This document shows positions 8,218 through 14,071 of a stretch of DNA of 17,790 nt, in pieces. Position 1 is the stretch's first letter. Every line of letters begins with the position of its first letter. The DNA is from an uncultured Lachnospiraceae bacterium (GTDB lineage: Bacteria > Bacillota > Clostridia > Lachnospirales > Lachnospiraceae). The notes beneath the pieces were generated by a model. That model did no database searches. It saw only the letters and a list, made by a program, of their open reading frames with translations, and was not told the origin of the DNA. The stretch covers positions 1 through 17,790 of the forward strand of contig CAJUQY010000052.1 in the NCBI GenBank assembly GCA_910588815.1. Direction: 5' to 3'. The position numbers were made by a program, and so were the translations under genes.

Positions 8218-8618
8218 GCTTTCCCGCCTTTCTTCGCATAAATAAAAGCTGCCTCGATCACCATCTCGCAGACACCGGCATCATCCGTGCCGACATCCTG
8301 TGGCTCGTAAAGCAGCTGCACAAATTTAATGGTTTCCTCGTTGACCTTCTCTTCCCTCGTCCGCCTGAGCGCGTCGAACAGAAGCTCCGTCACTGCCTCG
8401 GTCTCCCAGAGGGACCGGTTCCAGTGGACCAGGATGGTCACACGCTTCGTTCCATAGGACTCCAGCTCTGGCCCCCCGATGGCCACCTGGTAAGCCCGGC
8501 TATGCCTGCTGTTGTACACGCCAAAGGATTTCTCCTGCTTGGCGTCCAGCTTCCCCATGTAGACATGCTCGGCCAGCCCGAGGGAGTCGATATGATCCCT
8601 CACATCTGATAACCTCAT
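8214..8618 (-). CDS. Tail terminator/minor capsid protein 3-like
   Basis: The 134-residue protein starts MRLSDVRDHIDSLGLAEHVYMGKLDAKQEKSFGVYNS. ATG 8618 overlaps the previous stop (GTATGA). An in-frame start at 8705 would only extend back into the preceding gene. The N-terminal helix plus 'Y.G.LD.K.EKSFGVYN' and the WNRSLWETEAVTELLFDALRRTR helix match the Minor_capsid_3-type family that caps the tail tube in Bacillota siphophages, by memory of the family. Location immediately before the major tail protein fits a tail terminator that joins the finished tail to the neck. Confidence 0.75.
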   Translation of the reverse strand: MRLSDVRDHIDSLGLAEHVYMGKLDAKQEKSFGVYNSRHSRAYQVAIGGPELESYGTKRVTILVHWNRSLWETEAVTELLFDALRRTREEKVNEETIKFVQLLYEPQDVGTDDAGVCEMVIEAAFIYAKKGGKA

Positions 8619-8998
8619 ACCCCTGTCAGCCTCCTGTAGATCTCCTTGAATTCCTCCGGTGCAAAATCCTCTTCTGTTCCGCCTGGCTCCCAGTCCTCGA
8701 ACCAATGTCCCTTTGCGTTCGGGTTTTCACTGGTCTGGAAATTATATTCGGGATGGAAATAGAGGCGCCTGGCGTATGGCGCAGCATGCACCAGGGACGC
8801 CTTCCCGTTTGAGCTTTTGGAACAATCCAAGAAGAATGCTTCTCCCTGCAAGTTTCCCGTATCCCTGGGTATTACCTGAGCCTGAACCACTTCCGCGTGC
8901 AGTGCTTCCGCCGTCTGCTCCAGTGCCTCCACGGTTGCTTCGTCGAGCTGCCGGAGAAACGGCCCGTTCAGCAAAAGCTTAGAAGTCACCTGTATCAT
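8615..8998 (-). CDS. Minor capsid 2/HK97 gp10-like neck protein
   Basis: The 127-residue protein begins MIQVTSKLLLNGPFLRQLDEATVEALEQTAEALHAEV at an ATG that overlaps the preceding stop (ATGA). Residues about 42-53 read QVIPRDTGNLQGEA, the P-x-D-T-G-x-L motif characteristic of HK97 gp10-like and Minor_capsid_2 tail-completion proteins. A conserved aromatic stretch (YARRLYFHPEYNFQ) and the closing WFEDWEPGG...FKEIYRRLTGV helix follow. It should join the neck and complete the head-tail interface. Supported by motif and by its place among three small neck genes. Confidence 0.82.
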   Translation of the reverse strand: MIQVTSKLLLNGPFLRQLDEATVEALEQTAEALHAEVVQAQVIPRDTGNLQGEAFFLDCSKSSNGKASLVHAAPYARRLYFHPEYNFQTSENPNAKGHWFEDWEPGGTEEDFAPEEFKEIYRRLTGV

Positions 8999-9333
8999 AT
9001 CAGCAGCACCTCCGTATAGTTGACGCTCCCGTCCGGGTTCCTCGCCTTGCTCCCCTGGAGAACCCGGCGCTTCACGCCGAAGAGCTCCGCGCTCCCTCCG
9101 GAGATCACCGCAAGCCCCGGGCAGATGTCGCCGGGGAACAGGGCCTTCCCGGTGATCTCCACCAGCTTTTTCTCCGCCGTCAGGACCGTCCTGGCCTTGT
9201 CTTGATAATTGCACTTCCCGGACCACCGGACGGGCTCCAGGGGCTCCCCGTACACCGTCAGCCCCTCCCGGTCAAGCTCCAGGGATATCTCTGTCCGGCA
9301 TAGCCTCGCCGGCACTAAGCATGGGTACCTCAT
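8995..9333 (-). CDS. Minor capsid 1/head-closure protein
   Basis: The 112-residue beta-rich protein starts MRYPCLVPARLCRTEISLELDREGL. I choose ATG 9333 because GAGGTG lies 7 nt upstream; an upstream GTG at 9360 has no comparable site and overlaps the previous gene more. Key visible segments are WSGKCNYQDKARTVLTAEKKLVEITGKALFPGDI and VNYTEVLLI. This pattern and its position after the connector fit Minor_capsid_1-like stopper proteins that close the head after packaging. No motif is diagnostic, so the family is inferred from order and shape. Confidence 0.72.
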   Translation of the reverse strand: MRYPCLVPARLCRTEISLELDREGLTVYGEPLEPVRWSGKCNYQDKARTVLTAEKKLVEITGKALFPGDICPGLAVISGGSAELFGVKRRVLQGSKARNPDGSVNYTEVLLI

Positions 9334-9338
9334 ACGCT

Positions 9339-9725
9339 TCACCTCGCTAACCGGCAGCACAGGCCCGTCTGGGACAGGAGGGCGTATACATCCCGCCTCA
9401 TGGCCACCCCCTGCTCCATGTACACGTTCCAGGAGCTGCCGAACTGGGCCGACACCCCGTTGATGCTGTACCCGGAGAGGACCGTGCTGATCTCGTCCGC
9501 ATTCTCGTACTCAAACTCCGCCTGGAGGCAGGCCACCTCCCGGACCGTCTCCTGCTGGAAGGGCGTCAGGCTGGAGAAGCCCGCCGCCCGGATCCGCCCG
9601 AAGGTCAGGGAGTCGATGTGCCTGGAAGCCTGCCTCAGGCTTCCAGGCAGGTCTTCCTCCGGGATGGAGGTCCCGCCGAATGTGGTCCTGTAATATTCCG
9701 CATCCACATAGGGCTCACAGGTCAT
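9339..9725 (-). CDS. Head-tail connector (adaptor) protein
   Basis: The 128-residue helical protein (MTCEPYVDAEYYRTTFGGTSIPEEDLPGSLRQASRHIDSLTFGRI...) has the layout of siphophage connector proteins: an N-terminal 'YY...F.G..IP...L...L..AS..ID.LT..RI' followed by helices around LTPFQQETVREVACLQAEFEYEN. Its ATG overlaps the preceding stop (ATGA). It is expected to form a ring under the portal and to link it to the head-closure protein. Order (major capsid, small protein, connector, minor capsid 1-3, tube) is exactly the usual one. Confidence 0.85.
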   Translation of the reverse strand: MTCEPYVDAEYYRTTFGGTSIPEEDLPGSLRQASRHIDSLTFGRIRAAGFSSLTPFQQETVREVACLQAEFEYENADEISTVLSGYSINGVSAQFGSSWNVYMEQGVAMRRDVYALLSQTGLCCRLAR

Positions 9726-10033
9726 ACGGCCGCCCCCTGGATCTTTTTCACCAGGCCGGCCACCGTACCCGCCTTCCCGACATCAATCCCATGTTCCTTC
9801 GCATATACCCTCAGCAGCTCTGCCGTGTCGGCCTCCAGCTTCGCATCTGCCCCGGCCCCTGCCTCTTCCAGAGCCTTTTTCACAGCCTCGTATTCCTCAA
9901 ACGGGACCGTCTTCCCCCTCCCGTAGGCGAGGAGGTCGCCGGAATCACTCAGGATGTCGTACCCCGCATCCTGATAGCCCTTTTTCTGTGCCTCATCAAT
10001 GGTGTACACTTTATTCCCTTTTACCGCCTTCAT
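9722..10033 (-). CDS. Small head accessory protein with HeH/LEM-like C-terminus
   Basis: The 103-residue product starts MKAVKGNKVYTIDEAQKKGYQDAGYDILSDSGDLLAYGRGKT. ATG 10033 is preceded by AAAGGAG at good distance and begins 11 nt after the major capsid stop. The C-terminal half is helical and alanine/charge rich, and ends TAELLRVYAKEHGIDVGKAGTVAGLVKKIQ, reminiscent of the short HeH/LEM or SAP-like helix pair seen in phage head-region proteins. It lies between the major capsid and connector genes, where such small proteins are common. Function is not established; a role in head completion is inference. Confidence 0.72.
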   Translation of the reverse strand: MKAVKGNKVYTIDEAQKKGYQDAGYDILSDSGDLLAYGRGKTVPFEEYEAVKKALEEAGAGADAKLEADTAELLRVYAKEHGIDVGKAGTVAGLVKKIQGAAV

Positions 10034-10044
10034 AGGTCTCCTTT

Positions 10045-10935
10045 CTAGGCGCTGGCCGCCACGTTCATTGCGCAGCCTTCCACCTTTTTCTCCAGCAAGA
10101 ACAGATCGCCGTAGCACCGGTTCTGGTACAGATATCCGTCAGCCGTCCGGGAATCTGTACCCGGAGTGAACAGCTTGATGTAGCTGTACTTATCCCGGCA
10201 TACCACGCAGGTCGTGTGGACCAGGATCCAGTTGATCTGCCGGGCATCAGACGCCGCTACACAGCCGTCCGTAAAATCATATTTGGTCTTCATCCGCGCC
10301 GCCGGCACCATCTTGATGGCCACGTCGTCCAGGCTGTGGACCTTCCGGTTGATCGTGGATGGCGTAGTCACAGAAAGTACCCTCTGCATGCCTTCCGCCT
10401 CTTTGATGATCTTATTCATCGTCGGCGTGACATACAGCATCCGGCCTTCCTCCGGCACCCCCGCTTCGTCCATGACCGCCATCTCCTCGTCAAACCGCTC
10501 CAGAAAGTTTGCCGCATTGACTGTATCGCTGTTGACCCTGCCCGAGTACCTGTTCAGCTCCGAGTGGAGTTTACTGAACCGGTAGCAGTCCTTCTCCGGG
10601 ATCGCCTGCTCCGTCTCAAAGGTGTTCTGGATGTTCGCCACGGACAGGGTAAGGTTTGTCTCATCAATGTCCATGGGGTCGATCCAGAATTCCACGTCCC
10701 GGTCATGCTCCAGTTTTTTCGCCTCCCAGTCGTTGGACAGGGTGCCGCTGTTAAAGCCCGGCGTCCTGGTGTGGTCCTTATAGCCGGAGACCGTCATCCG
10801 CGGAAGTTTGATGGTCTGGGCATTGATAAACTTCACCTGCCCATTGCTCTGCGTCAGCGCGTCTGAGCAGGATTCCTTGCTGTACTTCTGCTGCAGGAGG
10901 CTGGTGAAGCTCTCCGCGTAATCATATACTGCCAT
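10045..10935 (-). CDS. Major capsid protein (HK97 fold)
   Basis: The 296-residue protein (MAVYDYAESFTSLLQQKYSKESCSDALTQSNGQVKF...) is the size of siphophage major capsid proteins. ATG 10935 has AGAGG 8 nt upstream. Visible HK97-type elements include an N-terminal E-loop/arm region (VKFINAQTIKLPRMTVSGYKDHTR), a middle segment with WIDPMDIDETNLTLSVANIQNTF, and the P-domain-like helix about VTPTMNKIIKEAEGMQRVL. No large N-terminal delta domain is present, which fits the separate scaffold gene just upstream. It forms the shell of the head. Assignment is strong from length, the scaffold neighbour and the conserved helices. Confidence 0.9.
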   Translation of the reverse strand: MAVYDYAESFTSLLQQKYSKESCSDALTQSNGQVKFINAQTIKLPRMTVSGYKDHTRTPGFNSGTLSNDWEAKKLEHDRDVEFWIDPMDIDETNLTLSVANIQNTFETEQAIPEKDCYRFSKLHSELNRYSGRVNSDTVNAANFLERFDEEMAVMDEAGVPEEGRMLYVTPTMNKIIKEAEGMQRVLSVTTPSTINRKVHSLDDVAIKMVPAARMKTKYDFTDGCVAASDARQINWILVHTTCVVCRDKYSYIKLFTPGTDSRTADGYLYQNRCYGDLFLLEKKVEGCAMNVAASA

Positions 10936-10953
10936 ATGTCATTCCTCTCTTTC

Positions 10954-11619
10954 TCATAATCCGAATGCCTTTTTCAGGGCATCCCCGTCTGCCGCTGCCT
11001 GCCCGCCGTTCCCGGGCGCCCCGATCTGGAAGCCAGAGGCCTGCTGCGCCTGGGGCTTCAGCGCCGGCACATCCTCCAGCACCTTGTTCAGGGCGTTCTT
11101 TAAGGCTTCCTCGTTGACCTTCCCGTCCTGCCCCGCCGCCTGGCCAAAGTCGGCCATCCTGAGGACGTAGGGGATGGCCTTCTGGTCGAGCCCCAGGGAA
11201 ACGGCAGCCATGGTCGCCGCGCTCTGGAGCAGGGCATCCTGCGCGGCCTTCTGTGCCTGGGCAAGCTCGCCCTGCAGTGCCCCCACATCCGGCTGGTTCT
11301 TTGCCTTCTCGGCCTTAAAGGCGGCGATGGCCTGCTTCGCCTCGTCCTGGGAAAGCCCCTGCTGCTTAAAGTAATTCTTCAGCACTGCATCCTCCGCCAC
11401 GCTCTGCTTGCCCTGGATCAGGCTGGCCAGCCGGTCATAATCGAACCCCGGGGCGGCGTTTCCCTGGCTGCCTCCTTCCGGTCCCGCAGAAGGCGCCGCT
11501 GCCGCCCCTGCAGGCTGCCTCCCTGCTGCCGGCTGGCTGGTTCCTGCCCCAGCCCCTGCCCCGCCTGTTTCGCCCTCCGCAAAAAGCTGCAGGTTCATGG
11601 GTAATAATGCCTTTGCCAT
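10954..11619 (-). CDS. Scaffolding protein
   Basis: The 221-residue acidic, alanine/glutamine-rich protein starts MAKALLPMNLQLFAEGETGG, with the MNLQLFAE start typical of phage scaffolds. ATG 11619 is preceded by AAGGAGAG. Residues 18-60 are a Gly/Ala/Pro-rich low-complexity stretch. Residues 60-150 are predicted helical with repeated ALK/AQ/EAK units, as expected for a coiled-coil core. The C-terminus ends in AADGDALKKAFGL, a plausible capsid-binding helix. It directs assembly of the major capsid protein encoded 18 nt downstream and is removed on maturation. The 167 nt upstream of it hold the second terminator-like hairpin and no recognised gene. Confidence 0.88.
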   Translation of the reverse strand: MAKALLPMNLQLFAEGETGGAGAGAGTSQPAAGRQPAGAAAAPSAGPEGGSQGNAAPGFDYDRLASLIQGKQSVAEDAVLKNYFKQQGLSQDEAKQAIAAFKAEKAKNQPDVGALQGELAQAQKAAQDALLQSAATMAAVSLGLDQKAIPYVLRMADFGQAAGQDGKVNEEALKNALNKVLEDVPALKPQAQQASGFQIGAPGNGGQAAADGDALKKAFGL

Positions 11620-11732
11620 CTTTGATCTCTCCTTTCAGTTTTTGGTGTGTCTCACCGTCATCAGTTTTCAGGGTGTCTCCCTCTGTCAGTTGTTCCCCCG
11701 GTGTCTCCGCGTAGTTTAGGCCCTTCGGGGCA

Positions 11733-11765
11733 TAAAAAGACCACCGGCCATTTCTGGCTGGTGGT
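11733..11765 (-). terminator. Intrinsic terminator-like hairpin after the 61-aa gene
   Basis: On the minus strand a stem CCACCAGCCA / TGGCCGGTGG (one A-C mismatch, extra closing A-T pair) closes a GAAA tetraloop and runs into TCTTTTT. It lies just after the 61-residue ORF and before the scaffold gene. On the plus strand the same position would be G-U paired but lacks the T-tract. It is related in sequence to the hairpin at 12004-12034. Confidence 0.7.
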
Positions 11766-11786
11766 ACTGATACCGTATGACTGCCT

Positions 11787-11972
11787 TTAATCAGGCTCTT
11801 CTGCCCCATCTGCAACTTCCGGAAGCTCCTTCCGCTGCCTGATTGCCTCCCTGATGTCGCGCACACATTCCCCGTATTTCAACTCCATATACCCCAACGG
11901 ATAGCCTCCAAACAGGGCACGGTGCTCTTCGTTCAGTTTCTTGAGCTCTTCTGTATCTTTTCCATACCACAT
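11787..11972 (-). CDS. Small hypothetical protein of the toxin cassette (61 aa)
   Basis: The 61-residue product reads MWYGKDTEELKKLNEEHRALFGGYPLGY, then MELKYGECVRDIREAIRQRK. ATG 11972 is chosen because GGTGAT lies 6 nt upstream. A GTG at 12014 would extend it by 14 codons but overlaps the hairpin after the 47-residue gene. The predicted protein is helical, with aromatic residues around FGGYPLGY. I do not recognise it. It sits between two related hairpins, downstream of the ADP-ribosyltransferase gene, where polymorphic-toxin systems often place immunity or orphan small genes. That role is inference. Confidence 0.7.
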   Translation of the reverse strand: MWYGKDTEELKKLNEEHRALFGGYPLGYMELKYGECVRDIREAIRQRKELPEVADGAEEPD

Positions 11973-12003
11973 TATTTCATCACCAAACTGATAATCCGAA
12001 TAC

Positions 12004-12034
12004 AAAAATACCACCGACCATTTCCGATCAGCGG
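12004..12034 (-). terminator. Intrinsic terminator-like hairpin after the 47-aa gene
   Basis: On the minus strand the stem CCGCTGATC / GGTCGGTGG pairs over 9 bp, with three G-U pairs, and closes a 6-nt loop. A TATTTTT run follows. It starts 2 nt after the stop of the 47-residue gene. It matches the hairpin at 11733-11765 at 23 of 31 aligned bases. Confidence 0.62.
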
Positions 12035-12036
12035 CA

Positions 12037-12180
12037 TCAGATTTTTCCCTGTTTTTTCAACTCTTCGATTTCCTCCGGTGTCAGTTTCCTAAATTTTATC
12101 GGCTCATTTCTCAACATTTCTTCTCTTTCTTCCAGTGCTTTCTGATATTCTTCCTCATCCATAAATATATTCCCATCCAT
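12037..12180 (-). CDS. Small acidic protein after the ADP-ribosyltransferase gene (47 aa)
   Basis: The 47-residue frame reads MDGNIFMDEEEYQKALEER, then EEMLRNEPIKFRKLTPEEIE and ELKKQGKI. ATG 12180 starts 2 nt after the stop of the minor capsid/ADP-ribosyltransferase gene and uses GGAGGT inside that gene's last codons. It is strongly charged and helical, and its C-terminus (FRKLTPEEIEELKKQGKI) looks like a folded cap. I do not recognise the family. Its tight coupling to a toxin domain makes it a candidate immunity or accessory protein; no direct evidence shows this. Local GC is low (about 40%), like the toxin domain. Confidence 0.65.
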   Translation of the reverse strand: MDGNIFMDEEEYQKALEEREEMLRNEPIKFRKLTPEEIEELKKQGKI

Positions 12181-12182
12181 AA

Positions 12183-13829
12183 TTATAAGACCTCCAGTTC
12201 AATCTCATTGCCTTTTCTTGATATTACCCTATAATTACAGTCATTGTCAAGCAAAAGCTCCCGTTGATTAGGGAAGAAGCTGATTTTTTCAATATATGCC
12301 GCTTTAGAACCCTTTTTCGCGTAAATAATTATCTTATATTTGTCCTTAAAAGACCTGTTTCCTGTAACAGATGTGCTGAAAAATTGCCCTGGCCTTATAA
12401 TCTCACCTATATCAGCACCATCAGTCGGATCCACGCCCATCCCCCTGAAAGCAATGACATCATGCTTTAATCGGCTCTTCTTTATGGCTCCGGAGATTGT
12501 TTCCGCGTAAGATTCCAATCTTTCATCCCCCGGGATATCCCCCCTGAGCATTGCGTTCAGCCGCTCAAAGAAACGGTTCGGCTTCTTATCCCCGGAATTA
12601 TAGGTGTATTTCTGGATAGCCCTTTTTTCTTCGTCTGTGAGTGTCTGGATCCATTCTTCTGAGTCTTTACGCAGGACATCCACTACCCTGTCCTGGGGGA
12701 GGGCCCTGAATGATCCGAGCGGGCGTTTTGACTCAGCATACTCCTGGATATCCATCCCTCCTGTTTTTAAGTACGCCCGTCCCCATTCCTGCGCCTTTCT
12801 CCCGTACATCTTCCGGTTATCCGGATCCAGCGAGTACCTGGACAGCCTGCCAAACTTTTCATACTGCCTCCTGGCGTACTGCTGCCTTGACTCCAGCTTT
12901 GCCGCCCGTTCCACCTTTTCAAGCTCTTCCTCCGTCCAGGTATCGTCGGCTGTAGATATGCCGGGGAAATAGGTGGTGTGGACGTCCCTGCAGTTTGGAT
13001 GGTAGAGCCCGGCGGCAATGGCCGTGCTCATCAGCGGATAGCTTCCGCCCTCCCTGCTGCCTCCGGACCACACGTCGTCGATCAGGACCTTCCCGCAGAA
13101 GGGCAGGCATTTCGGGCAGGGGTTCCCGCGTTTGTTCACGATGACCGTCGCAATCCCCCATTTCTGCCGCATCTCCCCTTCTCCGGCCAGATATGCCCGT
13201 TTCCCGGCAGTCCGGAGCGCCATATTTGCATAAGCGGACAGAGAGTGCCTGGCCCCGTTGGCATATTCCACACAGGTGAGCCCCTTGGAGACCATATCTT
13301 TCGTGGCCATGTCAACCGCCTGCTCATAGGTTCCGGCGCCTGTATTGGCGTAGACCTGGGCGTTGAAGATGGCCTTCCGGTACTCGTCATTGGCCATCCG
13401 GAGGATCGCTGTCTCCGCCCGCTCCATGTCGTTCGTGGTGGCCTTGACCAGGGCCTCCAGCTTCCGGTCGTTGAGCTTAAAAAACTCCCCCTGCAGGGGA
13501 GTCCTGGACGGAGTCTTGTTCTGGCGGGACCGGAAGCCCCTCTTGATCGCGTTCAGGATCACGACCTCCTGGTCCATATTGCCGGCAGCCCGGTATTCCC
13601 GGATCAGCGTGTCGATCTCCCGGTTGATCGACCGGAATTCCTTCCCGTACCTCTTCCGGTTCGCCTGCTTATACTTTTCCAGGGACTTAAGCTGTTCCGC
13701 CTGCCACATGGACCAGTTAAAGCCCTCTCTTACCTCTTCGGCCCGATGCCGGGCCATATTGCGCATGATGGAGGCCATCAGCTCCTCTTCGATGCGGCGG
13801 AATGCCTCCGCGATATCATACTCATCCAT
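12183..13829 (-). CDS. Minor capsid protein (Phage_min_cap2 type) fused to a C-terminal ADP-ribosyltransferase
   Basis: The product is 548 residues from ATG 13829, which has GGAGG 8 nt upstream; a weaker ATG at 13853 would add 8 residues. Residues 1-375 are a helical minor-capsid domain with C238-x2-C241-x3-C245 and H277-PN-C280, the cysteine/histidine cluster seen in Phage_min_cap2 proteins. Residues about 389-548 are an ADP-ribosyltransferase of the ADPrib_exo_Tox type: WIQTLTDEEKRAIQKYT, then VIAFRG with R462, FFSTS with S485-T-S487, and FFPNQRELLLD with Q522-x-E524. That is the R / STS / QxE catalytic layout. It is larger than a plain minor capsid protein because of this tail. Expected behaviour by analogy with MuF toxins and T4 Alt: packaged in the head and delivered with DNA to modify a host protein. 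Target unknown. Neighbours are the 78-residue gene (8-nt overlap) and a 47-residue ORF. Confidence 0.9.
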   Translation of the reverse strand: MDEYDIAEAFRRIEEELMASIMRNMARHRAEEVREGFNWSMWQAEQLKSLEKYKQANRKRYGKEFRSINREIDTLIREYRAAGNMDQEVVILNAIKRGFRSRQNKTPSRTPLQGEFFKLNDRKLEALVKATTNDMERAETAILRMANDEYRKAIFNAQVYANTGAGTYEQAVDMATKDMVSKGLTCVEYANGARHSLSAYANMALRTAGKRAYLAGEGEMRQKWGIATVIVNKRGNPCPKCLPFCGKVLIDDVWSGGSREGGSYPLMSTAIAAGLYHPNCRDVHTTYFPGISTADDTWTEEELEKVERAAKLESRQQYARRQYEKFGRLSRYSLDPDNRKMYGRKAQEWGRAYLKTGGMDIQEYAESKRPLGSFRALPQDRVVDVLRKDSEEWIQTLTDEEKRAIQKYTYNSGDKKPNRFFERLNAMLRGDIPGDERLESYAETISGAIKKSRLKHDVIAFRGMGVDPTDGADIGEIIRPGQFFSTSVTGNRSFKDKYKIIIYAKKGSKAAYIEKISFFPNQRELLLDNDCNYRVISRKGNEIELEVL

Positions 13830-14058
13830 CGGCCGGTCCTCCCCTGTTCGCATAGACCCGCAGGCCCTGCCTTTTAAACTGCCGGATCAGGGCTTTCAGC
13901 TGGGTGATGCTCCTGCACCGGTCATGCCGGAGCTCCGCATAATCCCCCTTTTCCACCGCGTAGACCCCGAAGGGCACCTGCTCAGACGCCATTTGCAGGA
14001 GGCCTTCGTACTCCTTTCGGCTCATCCGGTATGTCCGGTTTAATACTTTTACCTTCAT
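13822..14058 (-). CDS. Conserved small protein between portal and minor capsid (78 aa)
   Basis: The 78-residue product starts MKVKVLNRTYRMSRKEYEGL. ATG 14058 follows GGGAGG and lies 13 nt after the portal stop. A longer in-frame start at 14115 would lie inside the portal gene and has no clear ribosome site. The sequence (LLQMASEQVPFGVYAVEKGDY, then AELRHDRCRSITQLKALIRQ) is compact and basic at its end. It recurs in this position in related phages as I remember them, but its function is not known to me. Its last bases overlap the next gene's start by 8 nt. Confidence 0.75.
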   Translation of the reverse strand: MKVKVLNRTYRMSRKEYEGLLQMASEQVPFGVYAVEKGDYAELRHDRCRSITQLKALIRQFKRQGLRVYANRGGPADG

Positions 14059-14071
14059 CTTCCCCGCCTCC

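Noticed and set aside
11619..11732. A CTGACA -35-like element upstream of the scaffold as its own promoter.
   Set aside because: At 17-18 bp spacing only a 3-of-6 -10 match follows, too weak to call.
11435..11866. A minus-strand open frame of 143 codons crossing the hairpin and the scaffold start.
   Set aside because: It contains the terminator-like stem, overlaps the 61-residue gene and the scaffold in another frame, and has no ribosome site. The stretch at 11620-11732 is better read as a non-coding leader.
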